Part shown: piece by piece, positions 33,970-43,026 of the stretch
Numbering within the stretch: the stretch's first letter is position 1
Layout: every line of letters begins with the position of its first letter
NCBI RefSeq assembly: GCF_001421505.1
Contig: NZ_LMKL01000006.1
Span: forward strand, 62,001-126,000
Direction: 5' to 3'
DNA from: Sphingomonas sp. Leaf17
Lineage (GTDB): Bacteria; Pseudomonadota; Alphaproteobacteria; Sphingomonadales; Sphingomonadaceae
DNA: 64,000 bases
Made by a program: the position numbers and the translations under genes
Notes under the pieces: model-generated
Database searches by the model: none
Seen by the model: the letters and a program-made list of their open reading frames with translations, nothing else
Told to the model about the DNA's origin: nothing

Positions 33970-33995
33970 CCCCGTCTCAAAAGCGGGGTTTTTTT
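33970..33995 (+). terminator. Second intrinsic terminator before the lipoprotein gene
   Basis: CCCCG (33970-33974) and CGGGG (33984-33988) with a 9-base loop, followed by seven T. The stem is short but the T-run is strong. Together with the first it should isolate ctaC-ctaD from the genes downstream. Confidence 0.7.
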
Positions 33996-34083
33996 GTAGG
34001 ATGGGCCACGGAGGATTTCCGCATCCCCGCCGATCTGTCATGTCACGTCCGCGCGCCGGCGGGGCGCTTCGGGGCAATGCATC

Positions 34084-35088
34084 GTGCGACGACAGAATCG
34101 GTTTCGACTTGCACTGGGCGCGGCCGTGCTGACCCTGGCGGCCTGCGGTGGCGGGGACGGCGTGTCGATCAGCGGGGTGACGATCATCCCGGGCGCGACT
34201 CCGACGCCCACCCCCACGCCAAGCGCGACCGCGACGCCGATCAGCTATGCGCCGGCCTATCATTTCGGCCGCGACCAGAGCGTCACCGGCCTCGGCGTCC
34301 GGGTCGTCGACACGATCACGGGCAGCGGGGCCGGCGAGGTCCATTCGCCGGTCGTGGTCCTGCAACCGATCGAAAGCGCGATCGGGTTCGACTATACCGC
34401 CGCGACCACCACCTACCGTGCGCGCTATGATTCGGACACGCTGACCGTCGCGACGACGACGCTGCAATCCTCACGCGGCGCGGTGACGTCGATATTCGAC
34501 AGCTACAGCGACGCACGGACGATCTTCACCCGCAGCAATGTCAACGGGACCAGCGGCCTCGACGGTGGGCTGGATTATGTCGGCCGGATGCAGTGGGATA
34601 CGAAGCCCGCCGACGCCACGACCAACGGCCGCCAGTCGGTACAGCGCCGGGTGGTGTTCGGCACGCGTACCGCCAGCGGCAATGTGCCGTCGACCGGCGT
34701 GGCCGCCTTCACCGGTGACGCCGCGGTCATCGCCGCCACCCCGTCCGGCCTGGCGCTGGACAGCCGGGTCAGCGCCGTTGCGCTGGCGGCAAGCTGGCCG
34801 CTCGGTACGCTGGCCGGGCCGGTCACGCTGACGCTGCGCGCGGCCGGGTCGACCGACGACCAGGTCACGACGATCCGCGTGACCGCGACCTTCGACCGGA
34901 CCAGCGGCACGATTCGCGGCAACGCGGTACAGGTCGACGCGAACGGCGGCGCGCCGATCACCAACGGCTATACCGGCGACGTCATCGGCCAGTTGTACGG
35001 GCCGGCGGCGGTCAATGGCGGGCTGGCGATCCGGCTGGTCAACGCCACCGGCACCGTGCTGGGCGCGACCGTGACGATCCGGCGGTGA
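34084..35088 (+). CDS. Outer-membrane-type lipoprotein, possibly transferrin-binding-protein-like
   Basis: A 334-residue lipoprotein: signal GAAVLTLAAC with lipid-acceptor Cys at 21, then a PTPTPTPSATATP linker, then about 275 residues rich in Thr, Val and Gly. Many short beta-strand patterns (DYVGRMQWD, RTASGNVPSTGVAAFTGDA, FDRTSGTIRG) fit the beta-barrel lobe of TbpB-like or similar lipoproteins; ATFDRTSGTIRG and VAAFTGDA resemble that group, but identity is only suggestive. GTG start at 34084, since the nearby ATG at 34077 is out of frame. It interrupts the cta cluster and has terminators before it. Confidence 0.7.
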   Translation: MRRQNRFRLALGAAVLTLAACGGGDGVSISGVTIIPGATPTPTPTPSATATPISYAPAYHFGRDQSVTGLGVRVVDTITGSGAGEVHSPVVVLQPIESAIGFDYTAATTTYRARYDSDTLTVATTTLQSSRGAVTSIFDSYSDARTIFTRSNVNGTSGLDGGLDYVGRMQWDTKPADATTNGRQSVQRRVVFGTRTASGNVPSTGVAAFTGDAAVIAATPSGLALDSRVSAVALAASWPLGTLAGPVTLTLRAAGSTDDQVTTIRVTATFDRTSGTIRGNAVQVDANGGAPITNGYTGDVIGQLYGPAAVNGGLAIRLVNATGTVLGATVTIRR

Positions 35089-35165
35089 CCGCAATTTCGT
35101 TGCCACCGGTTGCCGATCACAACCCTTTCGCAGCGGCCAGCCAGCGCGTATAGTCCAATGCGACG

Positions 35166-36083
35166 ATGACCATGACCGCCCCCCTGCTGCCGCCCCCCCT
35201 TCTGCCACCAGCAGACTGGCGTGATTTCCTGGCGCTGACGAAGCCACGGGTGATGACCCTTGTCGTGTTCACCGGCCTGTGCGGGATGCTGGCGGCCCCT
35301 GTCGCCATACACCCGGTGCTGGGCTTCACCGCGATCCTGTGCATCGCGCTGGGCGCGGGCGCGGCCGGGGCGCTCAATCAGTGGTATGAGGCGGACATCG
35401 ACGCGATCATGCGCCGCACCGCCAAGCGGCCGCTGCCGGATGGACGGATGGACCGGCAGGCGGCGCTGCATTTCGGGGTCGGGCTGGCCGCGTTTTCGGT
35501 GCTGCTGATGGGGTTTGCGGTCAATATTCCGGCCGCGGCGATCCTGACGCTGTCGATCCTGTTCTATGTGCTGGTCTACACCGTCTGGCTGAAGCGGCGG
35601 ACGCCGCAGAACATCGTCATCGGCGGGGCCGCCGGCGCATTTCCCCCGCTGATCGGCTGGGCGGCGGCGACCGGCGACATCGCGTTGCTGCCAGTGTTGC
35701 TGTTCAGCCTGGTGTTCCTGTGGACGCCACCGCATTTCTGGTCGCTCGCGCTGTTCATGAAGTCCGATTACGCCGCCGCCGGGGTGCCGATGCTTCCCGT
35801 CGTCGCGGGCGAGCGGATGACGCGGACCCAGATCGGCCTGTACACGATCCCGATGGCGGCGGTGGCGATAGCGCCGTGGCCGGTGGGGCTGACCGGCGCG
35901 ATCTACGGCATCATCGCCACGCTTGGCACCGCACTGTTCGGCTGGATGGCGCTGGTCGTCACCCTGCGCACGCGGGCCGGCGATGCCGACGCGATGAAGC
36001 CGGAAAAGCGGTTGTTCAAATACTCCATCCTGTACCTGTTCCTTCTTTTCGGCGCGCTGGTCGTCGACCGGTGGCTGTCATGA
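35166..36083 (+). CDS. ctaB: Protoheme IX farnesyltransferase (heme O synthase)
   Basis: Attaches a farnesyl chain to protoheme to give heme O, the precursor of heme A of aa3 oxidase. The 305-residue protein has about nine helices of the UbiA superfamily, the Asp-rich site [20 protein letters not shown] near residue 70-95, and a second conserved loop [31 protein letters not shown] is a heme O synthase hallmark. It starts the second, assembly-factor part of the oxidase cluster and overlaps the next small gene by four bases (ATGA). Confidence 0.96.
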   Translation: MTMTAPLLPPPLLPPADWRDFLALTKPRVMTLVVFTGLCGMLAAPVAIHPVLGFTAILCIALGAGAAGALNQWYEADIDAIMRRTAKRPLPDGRMDRQAALHFGVGLAAFSVLLMGFAVNIPAAAILTLSILFYVLVYTVWLKRRTPQNIVIGGAAGAFPPLIGWAAATGDIALLPVLLFSLVFLWTPPHFWSLALFMKSDYAAAGVPMLPVVAGERMTRTQIGLYTIPMAAVAIAPWPVGLTGAIYGIIATLGTALFGWMALVVTLRTRAGDADAMKPEKRLFKYSILYLFLLFGALVVDRWLS

Positions 36084-36220
36084 CCGATCCCGAAAGCGAC
36101 CTCCGGCTCATCCGTCGCCGCCAGAAAAGCCGGGCGCTGGTGCTGGCCCTGCTGCTCGGCGGGCTGGTGATCCTGATCTTCGCGATCTCGATCGCCAAGA
36201 TCCGTCTGGCGATGCACTGA
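36080..36220 (+). CDS. Small single-helix protein of the cytochrome oxidase cluster (CoxF-like)
   Basis: A 46-residue protein with a charged N-terminal third ([18 protein letters not shown]) and one transmembrane helix ([20 protein letters not shown]). It overlaps ctaB by four bases and ctaG by one, so it is translated as part of the operon. Equivalent tiny genes occur at this position in many alphaproteobacteria and are annotated CoxF or hypothetical; an assembly role is assumed from position only. Confidence 0.75.
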   Translation: MTDPESDLRLIRRRQKSRALVLALLLGGLVILIFAISIAKIRLAMH

Positions 36221-36771
36221 TGGCCGCGCGCCGGGCGATGGAACGCACCACACGCACCGCATTGCTGGCGGTTCTCGGCATCTGCTTCATGACCGGCCTC
36301 GCCTGGGCCAGCGTGCCGCTGTACCGCCTGTTCTGCCAGGTGACCGGCCTGAACGGCACGACCCAGCGCGGGTTGCAGGCTCCCGGCGCGGCCGGCGGTC
36401 AGGTGCGGGTCGATTTCGACGCGAACGTGAACCCGAAGCTGCCCTGGACCTTCCGCCCGGAAAACCCTTCGGAGACGGTCGATATCGGCGCGCGCGACAT
36501 GGTGTTCTTCACCGCCACCAACCGGTCGGACAAGCCCGTCACCGGCACCGCCACGTTCAACGTGACCCCGGCGCAGGCGGGCAAGTATTTCACCAAGATC
36601 CAGTGTTTCTGCTTCACCCAGCAGACGCTGAAGGCGGGCGAAACCGCGCGGATGCCGGTCATCTTCTTCGTCGATCCCAAGATCGCGCAGGATCCGGACG
36701 CGCGCGATATCCAGACCATCACGCTCAGCTATACGTTTTACCCGGTGGATTCCGCCGCGACCCCGAGCTAA
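36220..36771 (+). CDS. ctaG: Cytochrome c oxidase assembly protein CtaG/Cox11
   Basis: Copper chaperone that delivers CuB to subunit I. The 183-residue protein has one N-terminal transmembrane helix (LLAVLGICFMTGLAWASVPL), the conserved YRLFCQVTGLNG, and the copper-binding CFCF motif (KIQCFCFTQQ) at about residue 126-131, in an immunoglobulin-like periplasmic domain. VDPKIAQDPDARDIQTITLSYTFY is typical of the C-terminus. Overlaps the small upstream gene by one base. Confidence 0.95.
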   Translation: MAARRAMERTTRTALLAVLGICFMTGLAWASVPLYRLFCQVTGLNGTTQRGLQAPGAAGGQVRVDFDANVNPKLPWTFRPENPSETVDIGARDMVFFTATNRSDKPVTGTATFNVTPAQAGKYFTKIQCFCFTQQTLKAGETARMPVIFFVDPKIAQDPDARDIQTITLSYTFYPVDSAATPS

Positions 36772-36812
36772 GCTGCACCAAAATACGGGTCGAAAAATAC
36801 AGGGGAGCGACC

Positions 36813-37724
36813 ATGGCCGGTGCCAAGAACCACGATTACCATATCCTGCCACCCAGCATCTGGCCTCTGATGGGGTCGATGTCGTCGCTGGCGATGGCGG
36901 CGGGCGGCATCATGTGGATGCACGAGGCGGCCGGTGGTGGCTGGATCTTCCTGGCCGGTCTCGCCGGCGTGCTGTTCACGATGTACAGCTGGTGGGCCGA
37001 TGTCGTGCGCGAGGCGCATTCGGGCGACCATACGCCCGTCGTCCAGCTCCATTTCCGCTATGGCATGATCCTGTTCATCGCGTCGGAGGTGATGTTCTTC
37101 GTCGGCTGGTTCTGGGCGTTCTTCGACTTTTCCCTGTTCCCCACCGCGATGCAGATCGTCGATGGACAGGTCGAGCGCGCGGCCGAAGGGGCCGCAGCGA
37201 TCGCCGCGTCCTGGCCACCCAAGGGCCTGACCGTCATCAACGCGTTCGAGCTGCCGCTGCTCAACACGCTGATCCTGCTGACCTCGGGCACCACCGTCAC
37301 CTGGGCGCACCATGCGCTGATCCACAACGAGCGTGGCGGCGAGAAAACGGGCCTGTGGGGTCTGCTGGGCGTGGGAAATCGCGACGGCGTGCTCAAGGGC
37401 CTGTGGCTGACGGTCATCCTCGGCGTGCTGTTCAGCAGCATCCAGGCATATGAATACGCCCACGCGCCATTCCCGTTCAAGGGGATCAACTATACCTCCG
37501 CCTTCTTCATGGCGACCGGGTTCCACGGCTTCCACGTCCTGATCGGCACGATCTTCCTGATCGTCTGCCTGGTGCGCGCCTATCGCGGCGACTTCACCCC
37601 GCGCCAGCATTTCGGGTTCGAGGCGGCGGCCTGGTACTGGCATTTCGTCGACGTCGTGTGGCTGTTCCTGTTCGTCACCGTCTATGTCTGGGGCGGCTGG
37701 GGCGCGCCGGTCCACGGCGGTTGA
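36813..37724 (+). CDS. ctaE: Cytochrome c oxidase subunit III
   Basis: A 303-residue membrane subunit with seven helices that stabilises the core and lipids around subunit I. Signatures include YHILPPSIWPLMGSMSS, FRYGMILFIASEVMFFVGWF with the conserved Glu, FHGFHVLIGTIFL, and the end WYWHFVDVVWLFLF. It follows ctaG by 41 bp. The next gene starts within its stop codon (TTGA). Confidence 0.96.
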   Translation: MAGAKNHDYHILPPSIWPLMGSMSSLAMAAGGIMWMHEAAGGGWIFLAGLAGVLFTMYSWWADVVREAHSGDHTPVVQLHFRYGMILFIASEVMFFVGWFWAFFDFSLFPTAMQIVDGQVERAAEGAAAIAASWPPKGLTVINAFELPLLNTLILLTSGTTVTWAHHALIHNERGGEKTGLWGLLGVGNRDGVLKGLWLTVILGVLFSSIQAYEYAHAPFPFKGINYTSAFFMATGFHGFHVLIGTIFLIVCLVRAYRGDFTPRQHFGFEAAAWYWHFVDVVWLFLFVTVYVWGGWGAPVHGG

Positions 37725-38128
37725 CCGACGATCCGGGGGCGGCGACCCCGCCCGTCCCCGCATCGTCGCCCACGATTGTCCAGTGCGGGCTTGGCGGGCT
37801 GTGCCCGCGTTGTGGCGCCAGGACGCTGTTCGCGGGCATGTTGCGCTTTGCCGACACCTGCCCCGCCTGCGGCCTGAACTTTTCCGGGTTCAACGTCGGC
37901 GACGGGCCGGCCGCTTTCCTGACGCTGATCCTGGGCGCGGTCGTGGTGGCACTGGCGATCATGCTGGAACTGACGATGCACCCGCCGCTGTGGCTGCACA
38001 TGCTCATCTGGATTCCGTTTACCGCCATCGGCGTGATCGGCTGTCTGCGGCTGGCGAAGGGCGCACTGATGGCCGCCGAGTACCGCAATGCCGCGCGCGA
38101 GGGGCGGATCGACCAGAGGCCCGAATGA
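37721..38128 (+). CDS. DUF983 zinc-ribbon membrane protein
   Basis: A 135-residue protein with an N-terminal zinc-ribbon, CPRCGARTLF and CPACGLNF (about residues 28-52), followed by two transmembrane helices (FLTLILGAVVVALAIMLELT; LHMLIWIPFTAIGVIGCL). DUF983 genes sit in cytochrome oxidase clusters across the alphaproteobacteria, which suggests a biogenesis role, perhaps in metal or heme handling. Start taken as TTG at 37721, overlapping the ctaE stop; no ATG is available before the ribbon. Confidence 0.85.
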   Translation: MTDDPGAATPPVPASSPTIVQCGLGGLCPRCGARTLFAGMLRFADTCPACGLNFSGFNVGDGPAAFLTLILGAVVVALAIMLELTMHPPLWLHMLIWIPFTAIGVIGCLRLAKGALMAAEYRNAAREGRIDQRPE

Positions 38129-38141
38129 CCCGGACATCGCC

Positions 38142-38756
38142 ATGAAGCGCGTCCCCGTCCTCCCCACCCTCGTCGTCGCCATCGCGGTCGCGATCATGAT
38201 CGGTCTTGGCTGGTGGCAGATCTTCGACCGGCTGCCGCGCAAGGAAGCGTATCTGGCGCAGCTAGCCGCCAACCCGGCCAAGCCGCCGATCGCCTTTCCG
38301 GCGACCCCCGACGACCGGCTGCTGTTCCGCCGCGCGACCGGGGAATGCCGGCCGCCGGTCACGACCCGCCGGGCCGGTGCCGGGTCCGCCGGCTATCGGA
38401 TCATCGCCGATTGCAGCGGGTCGGACATGACCGTCCAGCTTGGCACGACCCGCGATCCGACCGCGCAGATCGCGTGGGCCGGCGGCATGGTTACCGGCTA
38501 TCTCAGCCATGCGCCGACCGGCCAGTCGGTGATCGGCGCGGCGTTTGCCGCATCGGGCGCGGCACCGATGATCCTGGTCGCCGATACGCCCCCCGCCGGG
38601 CTGTCAGCGAACGCGCGGCCGGACCTGTCGGCGGTTCCGAACAATCATCTGGCGTATGGTGTCCAGTGGTTCGCGTTCGCCGCAATCGCCACGATCATCT
38701 ATGCGCTGGCGGTGCTGTGGCGCAGGCCGGTCAGGCCGGTCAGGCCGCAAGCGTAG
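38142..38756 (+). CDS. SURF1 family oxidase assembly protein
   Basis: A 204-residue member of the SURF1/Shy1 family, which helps insert heme a into subunit I. It has two transmembrane helices, one near the N-terminus (VVAIAVAIMIGLGWWQI) and one at the C-terminus (HLAYGVQWFAFAAIATIIYA), the second being the family hallmark. The periplasmic domain is shorter than in classic SURF1 (about 230-250 residues), with RPDLSAVPNNHLAYGVQW typical. Two cysteines (GECRPP and ADCSG) could pair. Last gene of the oxidase cluster. Confidence 0.88.
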   Translation: MKRVPVLPTLVVAIAVAIMIGLGWWQIFDRLPRKEAYLAQLAANPAKPPIAFPATPDDRLLFRRATGECRPPVTTRRAGAGSAGYRIIADCSGSDMTVQLGTTRDPTAQIAWAGGMVTGYLSHAPTGQSVIGAAFAASGAAPMILVADTPPAGLSANARPDLSAVPNNHLAYGVQWFAFAAIATIIYALAVLWRRPVRPVRPQA

Positions 38757-38766
38757 ACCGCTCCCC

Positions 38767-40533
38767 TCATCCCCCGGCAAGCCGCCGGTTCTCCTGCTCC
38801 AGATCGCGCGCCCAGGAGGCCAGCCCGAACCGGCGGATATCGACCTGTCGCCAGAACAGCCCGGGATCCCGTTCCCACAGCGGCAGGTGCGCGAGCGCGT
38901 TGGCGCATTGCGACCCCATGTCCATCACCTCGGCCAGTTCGGTCAGGTAGAAGGGCGTGGGTCGGTCGGGATCGCCCATCTGCGCGGCATGCGGGGCCGC
39001 CGCCGCCGCCAGCGCGACCGCGACGCCGCGCCGGAACCGGTCCGCCGCCGCCGCCACATCGCCCAGCGCCAGATGCAGCCGCGCGGCATGGAAGCAGGCC
39101 GCCACCACCTTGGTTGCCAGAATCGGCGAAAACGCGGCGTAGTCGCCCGCCGCCGCGCGTGCATACCAGTCCAAAGCCGCCGCCGGATCGCCCGCCAGTT
39201 CGCGCAACCGCCCGGCCAGGAACGCCAGCGAGATCTGCCAGCGCACGACGTGCGGCGCGGTGGCGGCTTGCGCGCAATAGGCGTCGATCAGCGGCATCAG
39301 CCCGGCCAGCGCGCCGGTCATGCGCAATTCGATCACGCGGTAACCCAGCACCGCCAGCGCCGCGCCGCGATCCGCCGACGCGGGGTCGGAATCGCTGACC
39401 ACCACCTCGGCCAGTCGCGCCAGCAGCACGTCGTCGGTCAGCCGCTCGCCCATCTGTACCATCGTCCGGTACAACCACGGATTGTCATAGGCCGCGCCGA
39501 AATCGACCACCGGCGGCGCGTCGCCGGCGGGCAGCGGAAACGCCGGATGGGCGAACGGCACCGCCCCGTCGTCCTCACGGCCCGCCGCCGCCAGCGGATT
39601 GCACGACGCCAGCGCGATCAGCCAGCCCGACGCGTGGTCGCCCTCGGTCGACACGCCATAGATCACCCGCGGCGCGGTCGGCGTCGGGTTGCCGGGGGCG
39701 GCCAGCACGAACCGCGCCTCGACCAGAAACCGGGTCGCCAGCGCGTCGACCAGCGCCGCCCAATCGCGCGGGGCCGCCGGTCCATCCTGCGACCAGCCGG
39801 TCATGATCCGGCCATCGGGCCGCAGCAGCGCGGCGAACACCGCCAGTTGCGCTGCCCAGTCCAGCCCGGTGACATCGCCGTCCAGCGCCAGCACGAAATC
39901 GAAGCTGTGCGGGGCCAGCGCGTCCAGCCCACCCCGCGCCAGCACCTCCACCGAATGACAGCGCGACTGCGTCATCAGCACATCCGCGTCGGCCGCCTGT
40001 CCGTCGCCGCAGACCAGCACCCGGTCGCCATGCCGGATCCGCTCCGCCGCCAGCGCCAGCAACGCCAGATGCGCGTCCGCCGCCCCGTCGCCACGCCTGA
40101 GCGGATCGTCCACGCCGCGCAGCCCGGCCCCGCCATGGGTACGGTCGTAGAAGGTCAGCGGCGCAAGCGCGGGCTGGTCGCGCGGCGCATACTCCCCGGT
40201 CGTCATGCCGCCGGGGTGCCGCCGCCAGCCGCGCGCGAACAGCGCCGCCTCCACTGGCGCGCGCGCCTGTCCGGTCGCCAGCAGGACCAGCGTCCCGGCC
40301 CCGGCCTTTTCGATCGGGGCCAGCCGTGCGCCCAGCGTCACCGGCGTCACCTTGTCCGGCAGCGCGATGACCGCGACCGCGCGGCCCAGGGCCGGGCGCG
40401 CGCCCGCCCCCGCCCCCGTCACGCACCCCATCAGCGCCAGTTCACGCGCGAGGTCGCCGTGCTGGTCGGCGTCGATCAGGATCCGGCATGGCCCCACGCG
40501 CTGAACGATCGCGGCGGCGCGCTGAATGGTCAC
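38767..40533 (-). CDS. Putative methyltransferase-fold protein with TPR-like C-terminal half
   Basis: A protein of about 588 residues that I cannot name. Residues about 1-330 look like two Rossmann-type halves: CRILIDADQHGDLARELALM at the start, then ERIRHGDRVLVCGDGQAADA, FDFVLALDGDVTGLDWAAQL and LLRPDGRIM, the shape of a SAM-dependent methyltransferase with a degenerate glycine motif. The rest is Ala-rich and helical (RELAGDPAAALDWYARAAAG, RLHLALGDVAAAADRFRRG), resembling tetratricopeptide repeats. GTG at 40533 is the chosen start; GTG at 40614 would add 27 residues. Convergent with SURF1 and divergent from thrC. Confidence 0.6.
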   Translation of the reverse strand: MTIQRAAAIVQRVGPCRILIDADQHGDLARELALMGCVTGAGAGARPALGRAVAVIALPDKVTPVTLGARLAPIEKAGAGTLVLLATGQARAPVEAALFARGWRRHPGGMTTGEYAPRDQPALAPLTFYDRTHGGAGLRGVDDPLRRGDGAADAHLALLALAAERIRHGDRVLVCGDGQAADADVLMTQSRCHSVEVLARGGLDALAPHSFDFVLALDGDVTGLDWAAQLAVFAALLRPDGRIMTGWSQDGPAAPRDWAALVDALATRFLVEARFVLAAPGNPTPTAPRVIYGVSTEGDHASGWLIALASCNPLAAAGREDDGAVPFAHPAFPLPAGDAPPVVDFGAAYDNPWLYRTMVQMGERLTDDVLLARLAEVVVSDSDPASADRGAALAVLGYRVIELRMTGALAGLMPLIDAYCAQAATAPHVVRWQISLAFLAGRLRELAGDPAAALDWYARAAAGDYAAFSPILATKVVAACFHAARLHLALGDVAAAADRFRRGVAVALAAAAAPHAAQMGDPDRPTPFYLTELAEVMDMGSQCANALAHLPLWERDPGLFWRQVDIRRFGLASWARDLEQENRRLAGG

Positions 40534-40676
40534 GGGGGTCTGTCCTGTCGTTACGGAAAATACGGGTCGTTCGGTCCACCCTTGTACGATTCGGGCGCAA
40601 AGATTCAATTGCACGCCATAAAGCTGCCGCCATCCATGGTTGTGCCGACCGGGCGACCGGGCTACCCCGCGTGCCC

Positions 40677-42080
40677 ATGCGCTATGTCAGTACCCGTGGG
40701 ACCGCGCCGGTCCTGGATTTCGCCGCCGTCACGCTCGCCGGCCTTGCCGGTGATGGCGGCCTGTACCTGCCCGAATCCTGGCCAAAGCTGGACCTCGACA
40801 CGATCCGCGGGCTGGCCGGCAAATCCTATGTCGAGACCGCGGTCACGGTGATGACGCCGTTCGTCGGCGACGCGCTGACCACCGACGAACTGCGCGAGCT
40901 ATGCACCACCGCCTATGGCCGGTTTTCGCACGCCGCCGTCACGCCGCTGGTGCAGCTGGATCATGACCAGTGGCTGCTGGAACTGTTCCACGGGCCGACG
41001 CTGGCGTTCAAGGACGTGGCGTTGCAGGCGCTGGGCCTGTTCTTCGAAAAATTCCTGAAAGGGCGCAGCGACCGGCTGACCGTGGTCGGCGCGACCAGCG
41101 GCGATACCGGGTCGGCCGCGATCGACGCGCTGGCGGGGCGCGACGGGGTCGACATCTTCATGCTCCACCCGGCGGGCCGCGTGTCCGACGTGCAGCGGCG
41201 TCAGATGACGACGGTCCTTGCCCCCAACGTCTACAACATCGCCATCGACGGCAGTTTCGACGACGCGCAGGCGCTGGTGAAGGCGATGTTCAACGACCCC
41301 GCCTTTTCCGACCGGTTCGCGCTGTCGGCGGTCAATTCGATCAACTGGGCGCGGCTGATGGCGCAGGTGGTCTATTATTTCTACGCCGCCGTGCGGCTCG
41401 GCGGACCCGACCGGCCGGTCGCCTTCTCGGTCCCGACCGGCAATTTCGGCGACGTGTTCGCCGGCTATGTCGCGGCGAGGATGGGCCTGCCGATCGCCAA
41501 GCTGATCGTCGCGACCAACGTCAACGACATCCTCCACCGCGCGCTGACGCTCGGCGACTATTCCAAGGGGCAGGTGCAGCAGACGCCGACTCCGTCGATG
41601 GACATTCAGGTCAGCTCCAATTTCGAACGGCTCCTGTTCGATCTCGGCGGGCGCGACGGGCACGCGCTGGCGGCGCAGATGGCGGGGTTCGAATCGACCG
41701 GCGCGATGCGGCTGACCAACGCGCAGAGCCAGGGTGCGGCCGGGCTGTTCGTCAGCGACCGGGTCGACCTGGACGACATGGCGCTGGCGATGCGCTGGGC
41801 GCACGAGCGCGCCGGGCAGATCATCGACCCGCATACCGCCATCGCGCTGGCGGCCGCGCGCCGGGCTGGCGGGAATACGCCGATGGTGACGCTGGCCACC
41901 GCCCACCCGGCCAAGTTTCGCGACGCGGTGGAGCGCGCGACGGGGCAAGGATCGCCCCTGCCCGCGCGGGTCGGCGACCTGTTCGAGCGCGAGGAACGCT
42001 ATGTCAGCCTGCCCGGCACGTTCGACGCGGTAACCGCCTATATCGCCGAGCACGCCACGCCGGCGGCGGTTCGCGCATGA
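40677..42080 (+). CDS. thrC: Threonine synthase
   Basis: PLP enzyme converting O-phosphohomoserine to threonine. The 467-residue protein belongs to the longer class with an N-terminal extension (MRYVSTRG... GDGGLYLPESWP). The PLP lysine is Lys112 in LAFKDVALQ, and VVGATSGDTGSAAI and the AFSVPTGNFGDVFAGYVAAR phosphate-binding loop are clear. It overlaps the following methyltransferase by four bases. Placement just after the oxidase genes is usual for sphingomonads. Confidence 0.97.
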   Translation: MRYVSTRGTAPVLDFAAVTLAGLAGDGGLYLPESWPKLDLDTIRGLAGKSYVETAVTVMTPFVGDALTTDELRELCTTAYGRFSHAAVTPLVQLDHDQWLLELFHGPTLAFKDVALQALGLFFEKFLKGRSDRLTVVGATSGDTGSAAIDALAGRDGVDIFMLHPAGRVSDVQRRQMTTVLAPNVYNIAIDGSFDDAQALVKAMFNDPAFSDRFALSAVNSINWARLMAQVVYYFYAAVRLGGPDRPVAFSVPTGNFGDVFAGYVAARMGLPIAKLIVATNVNDILHRALTLGDYSKGQVQQTPTPSMDIQVSSNFERLLFDLGGRDGHALAAQMAGFESTGAMRLTNAQSQGAAGLFVSDRVDLDDMALAMRWAHERAGQIIDPHTAIALAAARRAGGNTPMVTLATAHPAKFRDAVERATGQGSPLPARVGDLFEREERYVSLPGTFDAVTAYIAEHATPAAVRA

Positions 42081-42946
42081 AACTCGATACGCTGATCGGC
42101 GAACCGTGGGCGGATTACGGGCTGGTCGATTCGGGCAACGGTCGCAAGCTGGAACGCTATGGCCGGTTCCGCTTCATCCGCCCCGAACCGCAGGCGCTCT
42201 GGGCGCCGCACAGCACCGACTGGCGCGCGACCGGCGAGTTCATTCCCGGCGCGGACGAGGATGGCGGCGGCAAGTGGATCTATAACGAGGCGACCCCGCG
42301 CGACGGCTGGCCGCTGAAGTGGCGCGACGTCACCTTTTCCGCGCAGACCACGCCGTTCCGCCATCTGGGCTTTTTCCCGGACATGGCCCCTGTGTGGGAC
42401 TGGATCCACCAGCAGATTGACGGCGTCGACACGCCCGATTGCATGAACCTGTTCGGCTATACCGGCGTCGGCACGCTGGCGATGGCAAGCAAGGGCGCGA
42501 AGATGGTCCATGTCGACGCGTCGAAGAAATCGGTCGAGGCCGCACGCGCCAACGCCGCGCTGTCGGGCATGGGACAGGCCCCAGTCCGCTGGATCGTCGA
42601 CGACGCCGCCAAGTTCGTCGCGCGCGAGGTCCGGCGCGAACGCCGCTATGACGGTATCCTGCTCGATCCGCCGAAATACGGGCGCGGGCCGGAGGGCGAG
42701 GTCTGGCGGCTGGAGGAGGATCTGCCCGGCCTGATCGCCAATTGCCGCCGGTTGCTCGACGCCGATTCGCGGTTCCTGTTCCTGACCGTCTATGCGGTCC
42801 GCATGTCGGCGCTGGCGATCGGCGAGATGCTGAAACAGGCGTTCGCCGACCTGCCCGGCACGGTCGAGGCGGGCGAACTGGGCGTCCGCGAGGAGGCCCG
42901 CGGCCTTGTCCTGCCGACCGCAATCTGGGCGCGCTGGAGCCGATAG
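42077..42946 (+). CDS. Class I SAM-dependent methyltransferase (RlmI-like)
   Basis: A 289-residue methyltransferase related to the RlmI/RlmK group of 23S rRNA cytosine methyltransferases but lacking the PUA domain. SAM-binding motif I is MNLFGYTGVGTLAMASKGA (about 123-141), the acidic motif is VHVDASKKSVEAARANA, and the catalytic-type motif is ILLDPPKYGRGPEGE. N-terminal YGLVDSGNGRKLERYGRFRF and FRHLGFFPDMAPVWDW are conserved in this subgroup. RNA substrate likely but unproven. Cotranslated with thrC. Confidence 0.88.
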   Translation: MKLDTLIGEPWADYGLVDSGNGRKLERYGRFRFIRPEPQALWAPHSTDWRATGEFIPGADEDGGGKWIYNEATPRDGWPLKWRDVTFSAQTTPFRHLGFFPDMAPVWDWIHQQIDGVDTPDCMNLFGYTGVGTLAMASKGAKMVHVDASKKSVEAARANAALSGMGQAPVRWIVDDAAKFVAREVRRERRYDGILLDPPKYGRGPEGEVWRLEEDLPGLIANCRRLLDADSRFLFLTVYAVRMSALAIGEMLKQAFADLPGTVEAGELGVREEARGLVLPTAIWARWSR

Positions 42947-42948
42947 CC

Positions 42949-42965
42949 GTTCACCAGCGGTTCAG
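42949..42965 (+). promoter_or_regulatory. PhoP-like direct-repeat site (GTTCAC-N5-GTTCAG)
   Basis: GTTCAC (42949-42954) and GTTCAG (42960-42965) with a 5-base spacer, 62 bp upstream of a small secreted-protein gene. Same geometry as the sites at 9097 and 12069. Confidence 0.4.
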
Positions 42966-43026
42966 TGCCGGCGGGCGATCCCTGCGCTGAAACTCTGCGC
43001 CAAAAATCCTGCGATGGGGATCGTCG

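Noticed and set aside
31825..34467. 880-codon reverse-strand open frame opposite ctaD and its surroundings
   Set aside because: Composition is His/Arg/Asp-rich shadow sequence; ctaC and ctaD on the forward strand are unmistakable.
36779..40569. Identical 13-mer AAAATACGGGTCG at about 36779 and 40557
   Set aside because: Too short, no matching context or symmetry; probably coincidence.
40534..40614. N-terminal extension of the methyltransferase-like gene from GTG 40614
   Set aside because: The added 27 residues look unlike coding sequence and fall in the divergent thrC promoter region; GTG 40533 begins the folded part.
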